Source of the DNA: Staphylococcus pragensis
GTDB lineage: Bacteria; Bacillota; Bacilli; Staphylococcales; Staphylococcaceae
Assembly (NCBI RefSeq): GCF_004785665.1
Contig: NZ_SRPJ01000010.1
Span: 1 to 44,948 of the forward strand
Direction of reading: 5' to 3'
Length of the DNA: 44,948 nt
Every line of letters begins with the position of its first letter. Within the stretch, counting starts at the first letter, position 1. Of this stretch, positions 35,150 through 44,948 are shown in pieces. Both the position numbers and the translations under genes were made by a program. The notes below the pieces were generated by a model that did no database searches, had not been told where the DNA came from, and worked only from the letters and a program-made list of their open reading frames with translations.

Positions 35150-36076
35150 TTATCTCACACCTTTTATAACTATTTGTTCAAATACAAGCGTCGGATTAAC
35201 ATTTTGCATTAATTTTTTGTGTGCTTCTGTAATTTGGTCATACATCAATATAATTTGATTAAATGTTAGTTGTTTAGCATATGATTCAATTTCAGCTTGT
35301 AAATCCGAATAAATATAATCTTTTTTTGTCTCTACTTTAGCATGCATAATATCTTCAAAGAAAGCATTCACTGCAGCTAAAGTGAGCGTCTGTAATTTCC
35401 GACTCTTCGCATTTTTTAATAAATCAATAATCCCAATTAACGCCATCGGTTGATTCGTAATTAACAATTCACACCAGTGAACAATCACTTTCCTAAGCGC
35501 TACTAAATCATGTTCTTCATTTAAATCTTTAGCAGTATCTAATTGTGTTGTATATGTACTCAACATTTCAGCTACTGCACGATTCACATCATGTTCAACT
35601 AATCTATCTATAAAATGTTGCTTATCACTCGGTTTAAAGTAAACATGTTGGCAACGTGAATGAATGGTATCTAAAATCTGTTCAGGTTTCGTAGACATTA
35701 AAATCGCCACTGTATTATTAGGTGGTTCCTCTAAAAATTTTAATATACTATTTTCCCCTTGAACAGTTAACTTTTCAAAATCTTCTATTACATAAACTTT
35801 ATATGTACCTTCAATTGGAAGTTGATTCATGCGATGCACAAGTTGCTCAATCTGTTCTTTCTTAATTGCATTTTCTTCTGAAGCTACATACATAAAATCC
35901 GGTTGATTATAGTGATCTACTTTCAACTCGCATTGTTGGTCTCCGTCACAAAGAATAAGTTTTGCAAATTCCATAGCTACATAACGCATGGACTCAGCAT
36001 CATCGCCTTCGAATAAATACGCATGAGACAATTTATTCGAACGGTACGCATTATCTAATTTGTGTAGTTCATCCAT
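35150..36076 (-). CDS. holB: DNA polymerase III delta' subunit
   Basis: A 308-residue clamp-loader subunit. The N-terminal AAA+-like domain has SHAYLFEGDD (17-26) in place of a true P-loop, as delta' lacks ATPase activity, and the sensor-like ILKFLEEPPNN (about 115-125). It contains no zinc-binding Cys4 set, only C63, C68, C157 and C216. The ribosome-binding site AAGGGG lies before the ATG. It begins 30 bp after the darA terminator. Confidence 0.92.
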   Translation of the reverse strand: MDELHKLDNAYRSNKLSHAYLFEGDDAESMRYVAMEFAKLILCDGDQQCELKVDHYNQPDFMYVASEENAIKKEQIEQLVHRMNQLPIEGTYKVYVIEDFEKLTVQGENSILKFLEEPPNNTVAILMSTKPEQILDTIHSRCQHVYFKPSDKQHFIDRLVEHDVNRAVAEMLSTYTTQLDTAKDLNEEHDLVALRKVIVHWCELLITNQPMALIGIIDLLKNAKSRKLQTLTLAAVNAFFEDIMHAKVETKKDYIYSDLQAEIESYAKQLTFNQIILMYDQITEAHKKLMQNVNPTLVFEQIVIKGVR

Positions 36077-36105
36077 TTTGCATACCCCTTATTCATTTTA
36101 CTTAT

Positions 36106-36132
36106 ATAAAAAGGCTGCCTATCACAGCAGCC
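36106..36132 (-). terminator. darA terminator
   Basis: GGCTGC/GCAGCC stem with an 8-nt loop, followed by TTTTTATA on the minus strand. It lies between darA and holB, so holB either has its own promoter or depends on read-through. Confidence 0.8.
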
Positions 36133-36195
36133 GAATATTGTATCATCATCTAAGGTGTCATTAAATTCTAGTTTCTACATTAATTTTCTTAGTTA

Positions 36196-36540
<345 letters not shown>

Positions 36541-36552
36541 CTAGTTATTATA

Positions 36553-38518
<1,966 letters not shown>

Positions 38519-38532
38519 ACTTTCTAAATTTT

Positions 38533-39066
38533 TTATCGAACTTGTGATAAATCATCGTCTCCATTTCGCTGATTGATCCAATTCGATTTACTTAATCCCA
38601 TAATATAGCAATCTCTATATTCACCACGAGTATAAAAATGTTCTTTTAGCTCACCTTCTACGGTAAAATTTTGACTTTTATAAATGTGGACTGCTTTTTG
38701 ATTATTTACATCAACATATAAATATATTTTATTCATATTCAATACTAAGAATGCATAATCAATCGCCATTTTGAACGCATTTTTAGCGTAGCCTTTATTA
38801 CTATGTTGAGGGTCTATGATAATTTGAATCTCACAATTTCTATGAATAAAGTTAATTTCTACTAATTCAACTACGCCTATAGAAATATTATTATCTTCAA
38901 TAATGAAACGACGTTCCGATTCATCGAGGATATGTTTTTGATATAAATTTTGTAACTCACTAAGTGACTGGTAAGGTTCTTCAAACCAATATGCCATAAT
39001 TGAATATTCATTGTTTAAATGGTGCACAAATTTCAAATCAGTTTCTTCTAAAGCTCTAATTATCAT
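38533..39066 (-). CDS. speG: Spermidine/spermine N-acetyltransferase (SpeG-like)
   Basis: A 177-residue GNAT enzyme that closely matches SpeG: YWFEEPY (26-32), the HI-DESERRF stretch (45-54), VELVEINFIHR (66-76), the acetyl-CoA loop HSNKGYA (88-94), and the general-acid Tyr in AVHIYKSQNF (Y129). SpeG acetylates spermidine and spermine and so detoxifies them. In S. aureus it is known from the ACME element of USA300; here it is next to a decarboxylase and tmk with no mobile-element signs. GGGAG precedes the ATG. TTGTCA-17-TAATCA at 39102-39130 is a weak promoter candidate that overlaps the terminator's T-run. Confidence 0.88.
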   Translation of the reverse strand: MIIRALEETDLKFVHHLNNEYSIMAYWFEEPYQSLSELQNLYQKHILDESERRFIIEDNNISIGVVELVEINFIHRNCEIQIIIDPQHSNKGYAKNAFKMAIDYAFLVLNMNKIYLYVDVNNQKAVHIYKSQNFTVEGELKEHFYTRGEYRDCYIMGLSKSNWINQRNGDDDLSQVR

Positions 39067-39128
39067 TTATAAGCACTCCCTTAATTGAAATTCTAGGGAA
39101 TTGATTAAGAAAAGTAAATAATAATGAC

Positions 39129-39187
39129 AAAAAAGAGATGTACACCTCTAAGTTAGTTTGAGTCTAACTTTCGGTATACATCTCAAT
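39129..39187 (-). terminator. Terminator of the LPXTG protein gene
   Basis: A two-stage hairpin: outer 12-bp stem GAGATGTATACC/GGTGTACATCTC and an inner AGTTAG/CTAACT hairpin, followed by six T on the minus strand. Confidence 0.92.
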
Positions 39188-39213
39188 TAGATGATTATAG
39201 ACTTTGAGAGATA

Positions 39214-42200
39214 TTAATTTTTATGCGTCTCGTCTTTTTTTCTTCTCAGTATAAATATTGAACCTAATGCTAACAATATACTTGCAAGAGCACTTGAAGG
39301 GTTAGTATTAGTTTGTCCAGTTTGTGGTAACTCCACTTTATGTGGACTGAGTTTATTCTCTTCTTTGTGAGTATTTACAGATATTGGTGTAGATGAATGT
39401 AACGGTTTATCAGTACGTTTAGGTGACGCTTTGAAACGACTTACTTTATGTGTTTTATCGACTTTTTTATTATCAACTTTTTCATACACATACGTTGTAA
39501 TGCCATCATGTTCAATAACTATACCAGTATATCTCCAGCCACCTGGAATTAATAAATACGGAGGCTTGTTACCTTTTTCCACTGTAGTAATTTCATGTCC
39601 ATTTTTATCAATATAACGCGTTATATGGAGTTCTGGAATTTCTACCTGTGGCGGATTATTCGGTATATTCGTTTGGATCTTTTCGTATACATATGTTGTA
39701 ACGCCATCTTTCGTTGTTACTTTTCCTGTATATTGCCATTTATCTCCCACTACGCCTGGCGGTGGTAAAGTTCCTTTCTCTGTACCTTTCACTTCGTTAC
39801 CATCAATATCTATATAACGTGTTATATGAAGTTCTGGAATTTCCACTTGTGGTGGATTATTCGGTATGTTCGTTTGGATCTTTTCATATACATATGTTGT
39901 AACGCCATCTTTCGTCGTTACTTTTCCTGTATATTTCCATTTGTCTCCCACTACACTTGGCGGTGGTAATGTACCTTTTTCTGTACCTTTCACTTCGTTA
40001 CCATCGATGTCGATATAACGTGTTACTTGTAACTCTGGTATTTCTACCTGTGGTGGATCATTTGGGATATTTGTTTGAATTCGGTCATATACATACGTTG
40101 TAATGCCGTCTTCTGTTGTCACTTTTCCTGTGTACTCCCATTTATCTCCAATCATTCCCGGTGGCGGTAATGTGCCTTCTTCTGTTCCTTTCACTTCGTT
40201 ACCGTCGATATCTATATAACGTGTTACTTGGAGTTCTGGTATTTCTACCTGTGGCGCTTCATTAGGTACTTGTTCATAAAGTACTACAGGTTCGTACACA
40301 TAATGAACTTCAATTGTTTGCTTACCAACAACTGTCCCTGTTTGATTATCAGGGGTTGCTATTAATCGATAACTTATCGTCTTTTTAACAGGCCCATTAT
40401 CATCTGTTTCATAACTTACTCGATTAGGTATTGTAGCTGCGGTTGCTGTATAACTTGTTCCATCTACTTCATGATCAGCCACAGTAACTTGAGGGCTTAA
40501 AACTTCTCCATCAGTTGTTTTAAAATCAGCAACTACATTTCCTTCAAAGACCTCAGTATAAATCAAATGAACTTTTTTCGTTTGTGCTTTTACATATTGA
40601 CCCAAAATAGGATCCATTTGTTTATCAACTTTCACAAATCTATAGTGGTGACCTTGATTGTTAATTAGTTGAGGAACGCTTGCTTGATATTCTGTATTCT
40701 TTGCTCCTTGAGACGTAGTTGGGCTCTGAATTACATTACCATCTTCGTCTGTATAACTAACTACTAATGTTCCTCTATTATCTTCAGTTTCTAATTCAAC
40801 TTTGTTACCTGCTAACCAAGAATTATCTACACCACGTGAAAATATTTGTGAGTGTGACTTAGTTAATATTGGTGCATCAGGTGGCACTGTTACTCGCACA
40901 TTAGTTTGGAAATTTTCTCCTTTTCTTAATACAAGTGGCGTATCAAATACATATTTTACAGCTGTAACTTTTGTTAAATCAGTAGGGTTAGAAGTGTACG
41001 TTCCATTTTGAACATCGCTATCAGTAGTATAAACTACTCGATATTTTGTAGTATCTGGTACTAAAGCAGTTAAATTCGTTTTCACATTATCTTTTGGAAT
41101 GGTAACTACTAATTCTTTTATTACTCCATCACTATTAGTGAAATTGACTGTATTAGTTTGTAAATTAACACTATCTCCTAAATTAACATCAACTTGTGAT
41201 CTATCAAAACTATTAGTCGAATCTTTACCAATAGTTAAAGTTGAGGCAAATTCTTTAGCAAGTGCAATTTTAAAAGGTATATCTATCACAGAAACATATT
41301 TTTCATTTGTACTTAAATCATCTGTAATTACATCAGATAGTTCAAGTTGATTTTGTGTTAATGACTGTTCATTAGTAGGACGAACAATTTCTGAATTTTT
41401 ATCCCATATCGTAGCATATCTAATTGAATATGTACCATTAGGCAATGTTCCTTTATTATAAATGTCAAATGTAATTTCTTGTGTATCCTGTGTTAAAGAG
41501 CTACGCGTACTCGTTGCATTTTTTTCAGATTCATTCCAGTCATAGCCTTCTGGTGCCTTATAAAGATATAGTGTTCTTCCACTATTCTTATAATTTTTAA
41601 TCACTTTCACTGGATCAAGTACAGGTCTAGTTTTTAGTTTATTTCCATTAGTAGTTTCATAATATGCGTCATTCCACCAAGTTGAAGTTCGTATAAGTTT
41701 ATTATTAGTCCATGATCTTACATTGCCAAGTGCTGTACCATCTGGAACACTTAATGATAGATAAACATTTTTGATGTTATCTAATTTATCGTCTACGATG
41801 TCAGAACTGTTATCTAAAAGGTCTTTACTTAAATATTTCATATAATCTTTTGTATTTGCCTTAACTAAAACATTGGCTTTGTCATTATAATTCAGTAAAT
41901 TTCCAGAAGACCCATTTGTATTTCTAACAATAGGACTTGTTAATATATGCGGGAACCCCTCTTTAGTGTGAATATAAGAAAATCCACCATTTAATAAATA
42001 ACCTGACAAACTACGAGTTGGAACTGCGCTTGCTGCTTCCAATGTATTTTGAGGCACTTGGTCGATAACAATTCCGTTTTGCATTTGTCTAACATTATCG
42101 TCCTTAGCTGCCGTTTCCCATCTATGTTCATCTACAGCATAAGTTAACTCAGCATTCCACTCGAAAATGTCTTTTTGCTGATCACTATCAGGAGAAACAG

Positions 42201-44220
42201 TATCTCTAATTACTGGTGTTTGTAAAATAAGATGTTGATATTTAGCATCTCCAAAGTTATATGTTTTATTGTCATTATTAAGTTCTGACCACTCAGCAAG
42301 TTTAGTTGTCGTACCATCATTGTTAACACCATATAAAATAAATGGAGATTTTAAGGCAATACCTTTTGCAGCATTCTTATCTCCTGATCCATTGTTATAC
42401 CGAATTTTCTCAAGTGGCCAAGTTAAAGATGTGAAATAATCACCATCTTGTCCTGGCGGTAGTTGTATAGAATGCATATATGCTGGTGCATATTTATTAG
42501 ACTGATCACGGTCATTAATGTATTTAGTCACTCTAAATTGTTCATGCGTATGATCGGCTTTAGTAAATAAACGGGATGGTTCTAAAGTACGCGTAGCAGC
42601 AAAATAAACTTTATCTGTCGCTTTACCAGCTTCGTCAATCATTTTAAATTTAATACCTTCAGGATCAGGTACATTTTGAATGTAATCTTGTCCATTTGGT
42701 AAGCGACCTACTGTTTGCCAATTCATGTTAACTTTAATGAAACCATCTCTCTTAAACTGTTGAAGTACCTCAGGTGTAAGCGCAGATTTTTTCAACTTTA
42801 GAACTGGACGATATCCTACATATGGTAATTTTTGTCCTTCAGTTAAATGCATATGAATGCCAGTATCATCTTGAGTCCAAAATTGATTACTTGGCGTTTC
42901 TGTATCGAGTTCAAGCCAACTAGGTATGTTTTGTATATTATATTTAAAGTCAGTGTAACGGCTATAGTATCTTGGTGTAATCGCATCATCACGATTTTCT
43001 AAGAACCAATTATCGCTTGGTAATGGAACTTGGTAACGATAGTTATCCGATTTATCTGAGACTGTACCATCTGATTTTATAACGCCGATAGTTGGTGATG
43101 TGCTTGAAGGAATTTTAGGTGTTATTTGCCAAACAGATGTAGGTGCTGGTTGACCACGATCAACATATAATCCACCTTTAACGTTATCAAAAGTCGCGTT
43201 AGTTTGTTTAGTCGTAACTAATGTATCTCCTTGATACATTTTCATAGTTGAGGTAACTACATCCCCATCTCCCGGTCCAGTCCAAATCATCCCACCAATA
43301 ACTTGATTGATGTTAATTTGTCCAGCAGAAGTTCCCGCAATTGGTCTTAAATCAAATTGATAACGCCACGTATCTGTATCTGATAAATCAGTCTTCTTCG
43401 TCACATATTCTGAATTAGAAAAAGTAGGCGCTGTCAAAATGAATTTCTTAGGCGCTTCGTAAACCAACTTCCCATTATTAATAGCTCCGTGTCCGGAACC
43501 AGTAAATGAAAATGATGTATTAGTTTCACGTCGGTTGTTAATTAAATCAGAAGTAATATTATATCTTTTATCAGATGAACTTGTTCCACTAAATACAAAA
43601 TCTCCTGCCAATTGATCATCTGATGAATCGGCATCACGTCTAACACGTTTTTTAACAACTTTAGCTGCATCAACTGGAGTGATATTATTAAACTCAGTTT
43701 GTTTATTTTTATCAAACTCATTATTATCTGATACTTTGTCATTTTCTCGAATATTACTAGTGCTCTGAACTTGCTTATTAGTCAATTGATTTTCAAGCAA
43801 TTGACTATTATCAACTTGTTGAGTGTTGTTAGTTATTGAAATTTTATCGTTATTATCAGCCTTTTGCTCATTTAACTGTAATTTACTATTTTTAGAAACA
43901 TTCAGCTTTTCATTACTTACTGTTACATCATGAACTTTGTCCTGATTTTGAGCTATATTTTTATTATTATTATCTTGAGGTGTTTTAGCCTTATCATTAT
44001 CTATATTTGTTGAAGGCAATTTGTTATTTTCTTCTTTATTTTGTTTATCAGAAGCATTAACACTATCTTTTGCTTCGGCTGCATGTGCCTCATTATTAAC
44101 CCCAAATACTAGAAAAGATCCTACTAAAATTGATGCGATACCTACTGAAAATTTTCTAATCGAATACTTATTTTGGATATTCGGTTGAAAGAAGTTATTC
44201 TTGTTGTTATTTCTGTCCAA
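39214..44220 (-). CDS. Large LPXTG cell-wall-anchored protein with MucBP-like domains and 67-residue repeats
   Basis: A 1668-residue sortase-A substrate. From the N-terminus: YSIRK-G/S signal (YSIRKFSVGIAS, 19-30; cleavage near AHAAEA, 45-50), an Asn/Lys/Gln-rich low-complexity stretch (50-195) ending RVRRD, an undefined body (about 200-1145, no cysteine seen), two MucBP-like domains (about 1150-1224 and 1228-1311), four repeats of 67 residues (from 1322, 1389, 1456 and 1523, each beginning PQVEIPEL), a basic linker, LPQTG (1631-1635), a membrane helix and RRKK. The start is TTG with AAGGAG upstream. Adhesion to host or other cells is inferred from architecture only. It could be phase- or length-variable through the repeats. 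Confidence 0.93.
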   Translation of the reverse strand: MDRNNNKNNFFQPNIQNKYSIRKFSVGIASILVGSFLVFGVNNEAHAAEAKDSVNASDKQNKEENNKLPSTNIDNDKAKTPQDNNNKNIAQNQDKVHDVTVSNEKLNVSKNSKLQLNEQKADNNDKISITNNTQQVDNSQLLENQLTNKQVQSTSNIRENDKVSDNNEFDKNKQTEFNNITPVDAAKVVKKRVRRDADSSDDQLAGDFVFSGTSSSDKRYNITSDLINNRRETNTSFSFTGSGHGAINNGKLVYEAPKKFILTAPTFSNSEYVTKKTDLSDTDTWRYQFDLRPIAGTSAGQININQVIGGMIWTGPGDGDVVTSTMKMYQGDTLVTTKQTNATFDNVKGGLYVDRGQPAPTSVWQITPKIPSSTSPTIGVIKSDGTVSDKSDNYRYQVPLPSDNWFLENRDDAITPRYYSRYTDFKYNIQNIPSWLELDTETPSNQFWTQDDTGIHMHLTEGQKLPYVGYRPVLKLKKSALTPEVLQQFKRDGFIKVNMNWQTVGRLPNGQDYIQNVPDPEGIKFKMIDEAGKATDKVYFAATRTLEPSRLFTKADHTHEQFRVTKYINDRDQSNKYAPAYMHSIQLPPGQDGDYFTSLTWPLEKIRYNNGSGDKNAAKGIALKSPFILYGVNNDGTTTKLAEWSELNNDNKTYNFGDAKYQHLILQTPVIRDTVSPDSDQQKDIFEWNAELTYAVDEHRWETAAKDDNVRQMQNGIVIDQVPQNTLEAASAVPTRSLSGYLLNGGFSYIHTKEGFPHILTSPIVRNTNGSSGNLLNYNDKANVLVKANTKDYMKYLSKDLLDNSSDIVDDKLDNIKNVYLSLSVPDGTALGNVRSWTNNKLIRTSTWWNDAYYETTNGNKLKTRPVLDPVKVIKNYKNSGRTLYLYKAPEGYDWNESEKNATSTRSSLTQDTQEITFDIYNKGTLPNGTYSIRYATIWDKNSEIVRPTNEQSLTQNQLELSDVITDDLSTNEKYVSVIDIPFKIALAKEFASTLTIGKDSTNSFDRSQVDVNLGDSVNLQTNTVNFTNSDGVIKELVVTIPKDNVKTNLTALVPDTTKYRVVYTTDSDVQNGTYTSNPTDLTKVTAVKYVFDTPLVLRKGENFQTNVRVTVPPDAPILTKSHSQIFSRGVDNSWLAGNKVELETEDNRGTLVVSYTDEDGNVIQSPTTSQGAKNTEYQASVPQLINNQGHHYRFVKVDKQMDPILGQYVKAQTKKVHLIYTEVFEGNVVADFKTTDGEVLSPQVTVADHEVDGTSYTATAATIPNRVSYETDDNGPVKKTISYRLIATPDNQTGTVVGKQTIEVHYVYEPVVLYEQVPNEAPQVEIPELQVTRYIDIDGNEVKGTEEGTLPPPGMIGDKWEYTGKVTTEDGITTYVYDRIQTNIPNDPPQVEIPELQVTRYIDIDGNEVKGTEKGTLPPPSVVGDKWKYTGKVTTKDGVTTYVYEKIQTNIPNNPPQVEIPELHITRYIDIDGNEVKGTEKGTLPPPGVVGDKWQYTGKVTTKDGVTTYVYEKIQTNIPNNPPQVEIPELHITRYIDKNGHEITTVEKGNKPPYLLIPGGWRYTGIVIEHDGITTYVYEKVDNKKVDKTHKVSRFKASPKRTDKPLHSSTPISVNTHKEENKLSPHKVELPQTGQTNTNPSSALASILLALGSIFILRRKKDETHKN
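39454..40257 (-). repeat. Four tandem 201-bp coding repeats
   Basis: Codes for residues 1322-1589 of the LPXTG protein. The period is exactly 67 codons. Copies 2 and 3 are nearly identical at protein level; copy 4, next to the wall anchor, is diverged (YIDKNGHEITTVEKGNKPPY). Each copy has RYIDxDGNE, GTLPPP and a TTYVYxKIQT end, like MucBP-related beta-grasp repeats. Confidence 0.92.
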
Positions 44221-44287
44221 TTATTTCTTTTCTCCTTATTAATATACTATTGTGAGGCTATTTCTTTATTTCTCCATACTCATAGTT

Positions 44288-44316
44288 AGAATACTATGTA
44301 CAGAAACTTAAATCAA
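44288..44316 (-). promoter_or_regulatory. Promoter of the LPXTG protein gene
   Basis: On the minus strand, -35 TTGATT (44311-44316), a 17-bp spacer and -10 TATTCT (44288-44293), about 68 bp before the TTG start. Confidence 0.6.
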
Positions 44317-44404
44317 TATAAATATTATTTAATTTTTATAAAGTTGCTAGAAATAAAAATCAGCCTATCTCTGCACTATAATTAGGTTTATTTCTTAAAA
44401 CTTT

Positions 44405-44418
44405 ATAACTATAGTTAT
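44405..44418. repeat. 14-bp perfect palindrome upstream of the LPXTG gene
   Basis: ATAACTATAGTTAT is its own complement. It lies about 90 bp upstream of the -35 box of the surface-protein gene, between it and the rRNA terminator. It could be a regulator site or chance in AT-rich DNA. The rest of 44221-44454 holds the promoter and AT-rich DNA with no gene. Confidence 0.4.
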
Positions 44419-44454
44419 ACATCTTACATTAATGGTTTAATCTTCTTTTAAAGT

Positions 44455-44477
44455 AAAAAAAGAGACCTTACGGTCTC
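44455..44477 (-). terminator. rRNA-type terminator, copy next to the 5S fragment
   Basis: GAGACC-GTAA-GGTCTC stem-loop followed by seven T on the minus strand. It is identical to the copy at 44793-44815. Confidence 0.9.
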
Positions 44478-44510
44478 GATATCGGCTCATCGCATCCATA
44501 CGATTTAATT

Positions 44511-44572
44511 GCCTGGCAACGTCCTACTCTAGCGGAACGTAAATCCAACTACCATCGGCGCTAGGGAGCTTA
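44511..44572 (-). pseudogene. Truncated 5S rRNA (3' 62 nt)
   Basis: Positions 44511-44572 match the 3' half of the 5S gene at 44849 onward with one difference (CTAGGG for CTAAGG), then the match stops abruptly at AGCTTA. The 5' half is missing. Together with the following terminator it is a second copy of about 119 bp of the rRNA operon end (44454-44572 against 44792-44910). Confidence 0.9.
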
Positions 44573-44791
44573 CTTTACTTTGAGGCAAGCGCTCGCATCT
44601 TTCTTCATTATCGTCTTTCGTTTGCTCATTTAGCCCAACTAAACTCGCTGCTCTCTTTCCTCAATTCATCAGCTTCAATCGCTTTCTCTTCGAAAAGCTA
44701 AATAAACTGTTTCAAAGTCTCTTCGAAATTTATATTTTTATTGCTTAGAATTTCTTTCTTTTCGCCTACGGCCTTATTATCTTTTTAAGCA
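44573..44791. other. Spacer between the two 5S copies
   Basis: A 219-bp stretch without a convincing gene. Read on the minus strand it is purine-rich, with TTCGAAGAGA twice and a near-palindromic GCGAGCGCTTGC at the junction with the 5S fragment. The composition is unlike the AT-rich gaps elsewhere and more like pre-rRNA leader or spacer; I could not prove that. Confidence 0.45.
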
Positions 44792-44792
44792 T

Positions 44793-44815
44793 AAAAAAAG
44801 AGACCTTACGGTCTC
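44793..44815 (-). terminator. rRNA operon terminator
   Basis: The same GAGACC/GGTCTC stem-loop with seven T on the minus strand, 33 bp after the 3' end of the right-edge 5S gene. Confidence 0.92.
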
Positions 44816-44848
44816 GATATCGGCTCATCGCATCCATACGATTTAATT

Positions 44849-44948
44849 GCCTGGCAACGTCCTACTCTAGCGGAACGTAAATCCAACTACCATCGGCGCT
44901 AAGGAGCTTAACTTCTGTGTTCGGCATGGGAACAGGTGTGACCTCCTT
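44849..44948 (-). rRNA. rrf: 5S rRNA, cut by the window edge
   Basis: The 3' 100 of about 115 nt of a 5S gene, including CCATGCCGAACACAGAAG and the 3' end GTTGCCAGGC. The 5' end lies past the window edge. It presumably ends a 16S-23S-5S operon to the right. Confidence 0.92.

Noticed and set aside
39454..40257. CRISPR-like periodic repeats
   Set aside because: The period is 201 bp with coding continuity; these are protein repeats, not a CRISPR array. No CRISPR or cas gene is seen anywhere in the window.

Overview
This 45 kb window is core chromosome of a low-GC Firmicute, and it fits a non-aureus (coagulase-negative-type) Staphylococcus best. The gene order is the conserved Bacillus/Staphylococcus block lysS, folKBP, cysK, hslO, ftsH, hpt, tilS, yabR, divIC, yabO, mazG, yabM, mfd, pth, rplY, prs, glmU, spoVG, yabJ, purR, ispE, veg, ksgA, rnmV, tatD, metS, rsmI, yazA, yabB, yabA, ricT, holB, darA, tmk. 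Protein lengths and motifs are staphylococcal, and the large surface protein has a YSIRK signal and an LPQTG anchor. The species is not fixed by what I can see.

Every real gene lies on the minus strand, so transcription runs from high to low coordinates. At the left edge are the first bases of a 16S rRNA gene (1-18), eight tRNA genes (Ala, Pro, Arg, Leu, Gly, Lys, Thr, Val read left to right) and a 5S rRNA gene that has its own tandem promoters and no 23S gene before it. At the right edge are a 5S gene cut by the window end, its terminator, about 220 bp of spacer, and a second, truncated 5S fragment with another copy of the terminator. The block is therefore bounded by rRNA loci in the same orientation.

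The middle is housekeeping. It covers folate synthesis (folP-folB-folK), lysyl- and methionyl-tRNA synthetases, cysteine synthase, proteostasis (FtsH, Hsp33, Mfd), tRNA and rRNA maturation (TilS, Pth, KsgA, RnmV, RsmI, TrmN6-like), PRPP and UDP-GlcNAc supply (prs, glmU), purine control (PurR), isoprenoid synthesis (IspE), replication control (HolB, YabA, RicT, Tmk) and c-di-AMP sensing (DarA). Several starts are chosen by ribosome-binding-site spacing and differ from the longest open frame (lysS, folP, folB, pth, rplY, tatD, metS, rsmI, tmk). Clear terminators split the region into units such as pth-mfd-yabM-mazG-yabO-divIC, yabR, tilS-hpt, rplY, glmU-prs, yabJ-spoVG, veg, holB-ricT-yabA and yabB-yazA-rsmI.

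The right end (37-44 kb) is the accessory part. A spermidine/spermine acetyltransferase (SpeG) gene sits directly before an Orn/Lys/Arg decarboxylase gene, which runs into tmk. Upstream of it lies a 1668-residue LPXTG surface protein gene with an undefined ~950-residue body, two MucBP-like domains and four 67-residue repeats. The other unexplained feature is an inverted-repeat, RNA-like element of about 140 bp between rplY and pth. I found no CRISPR array, insertion sequence, prophage or defence system.
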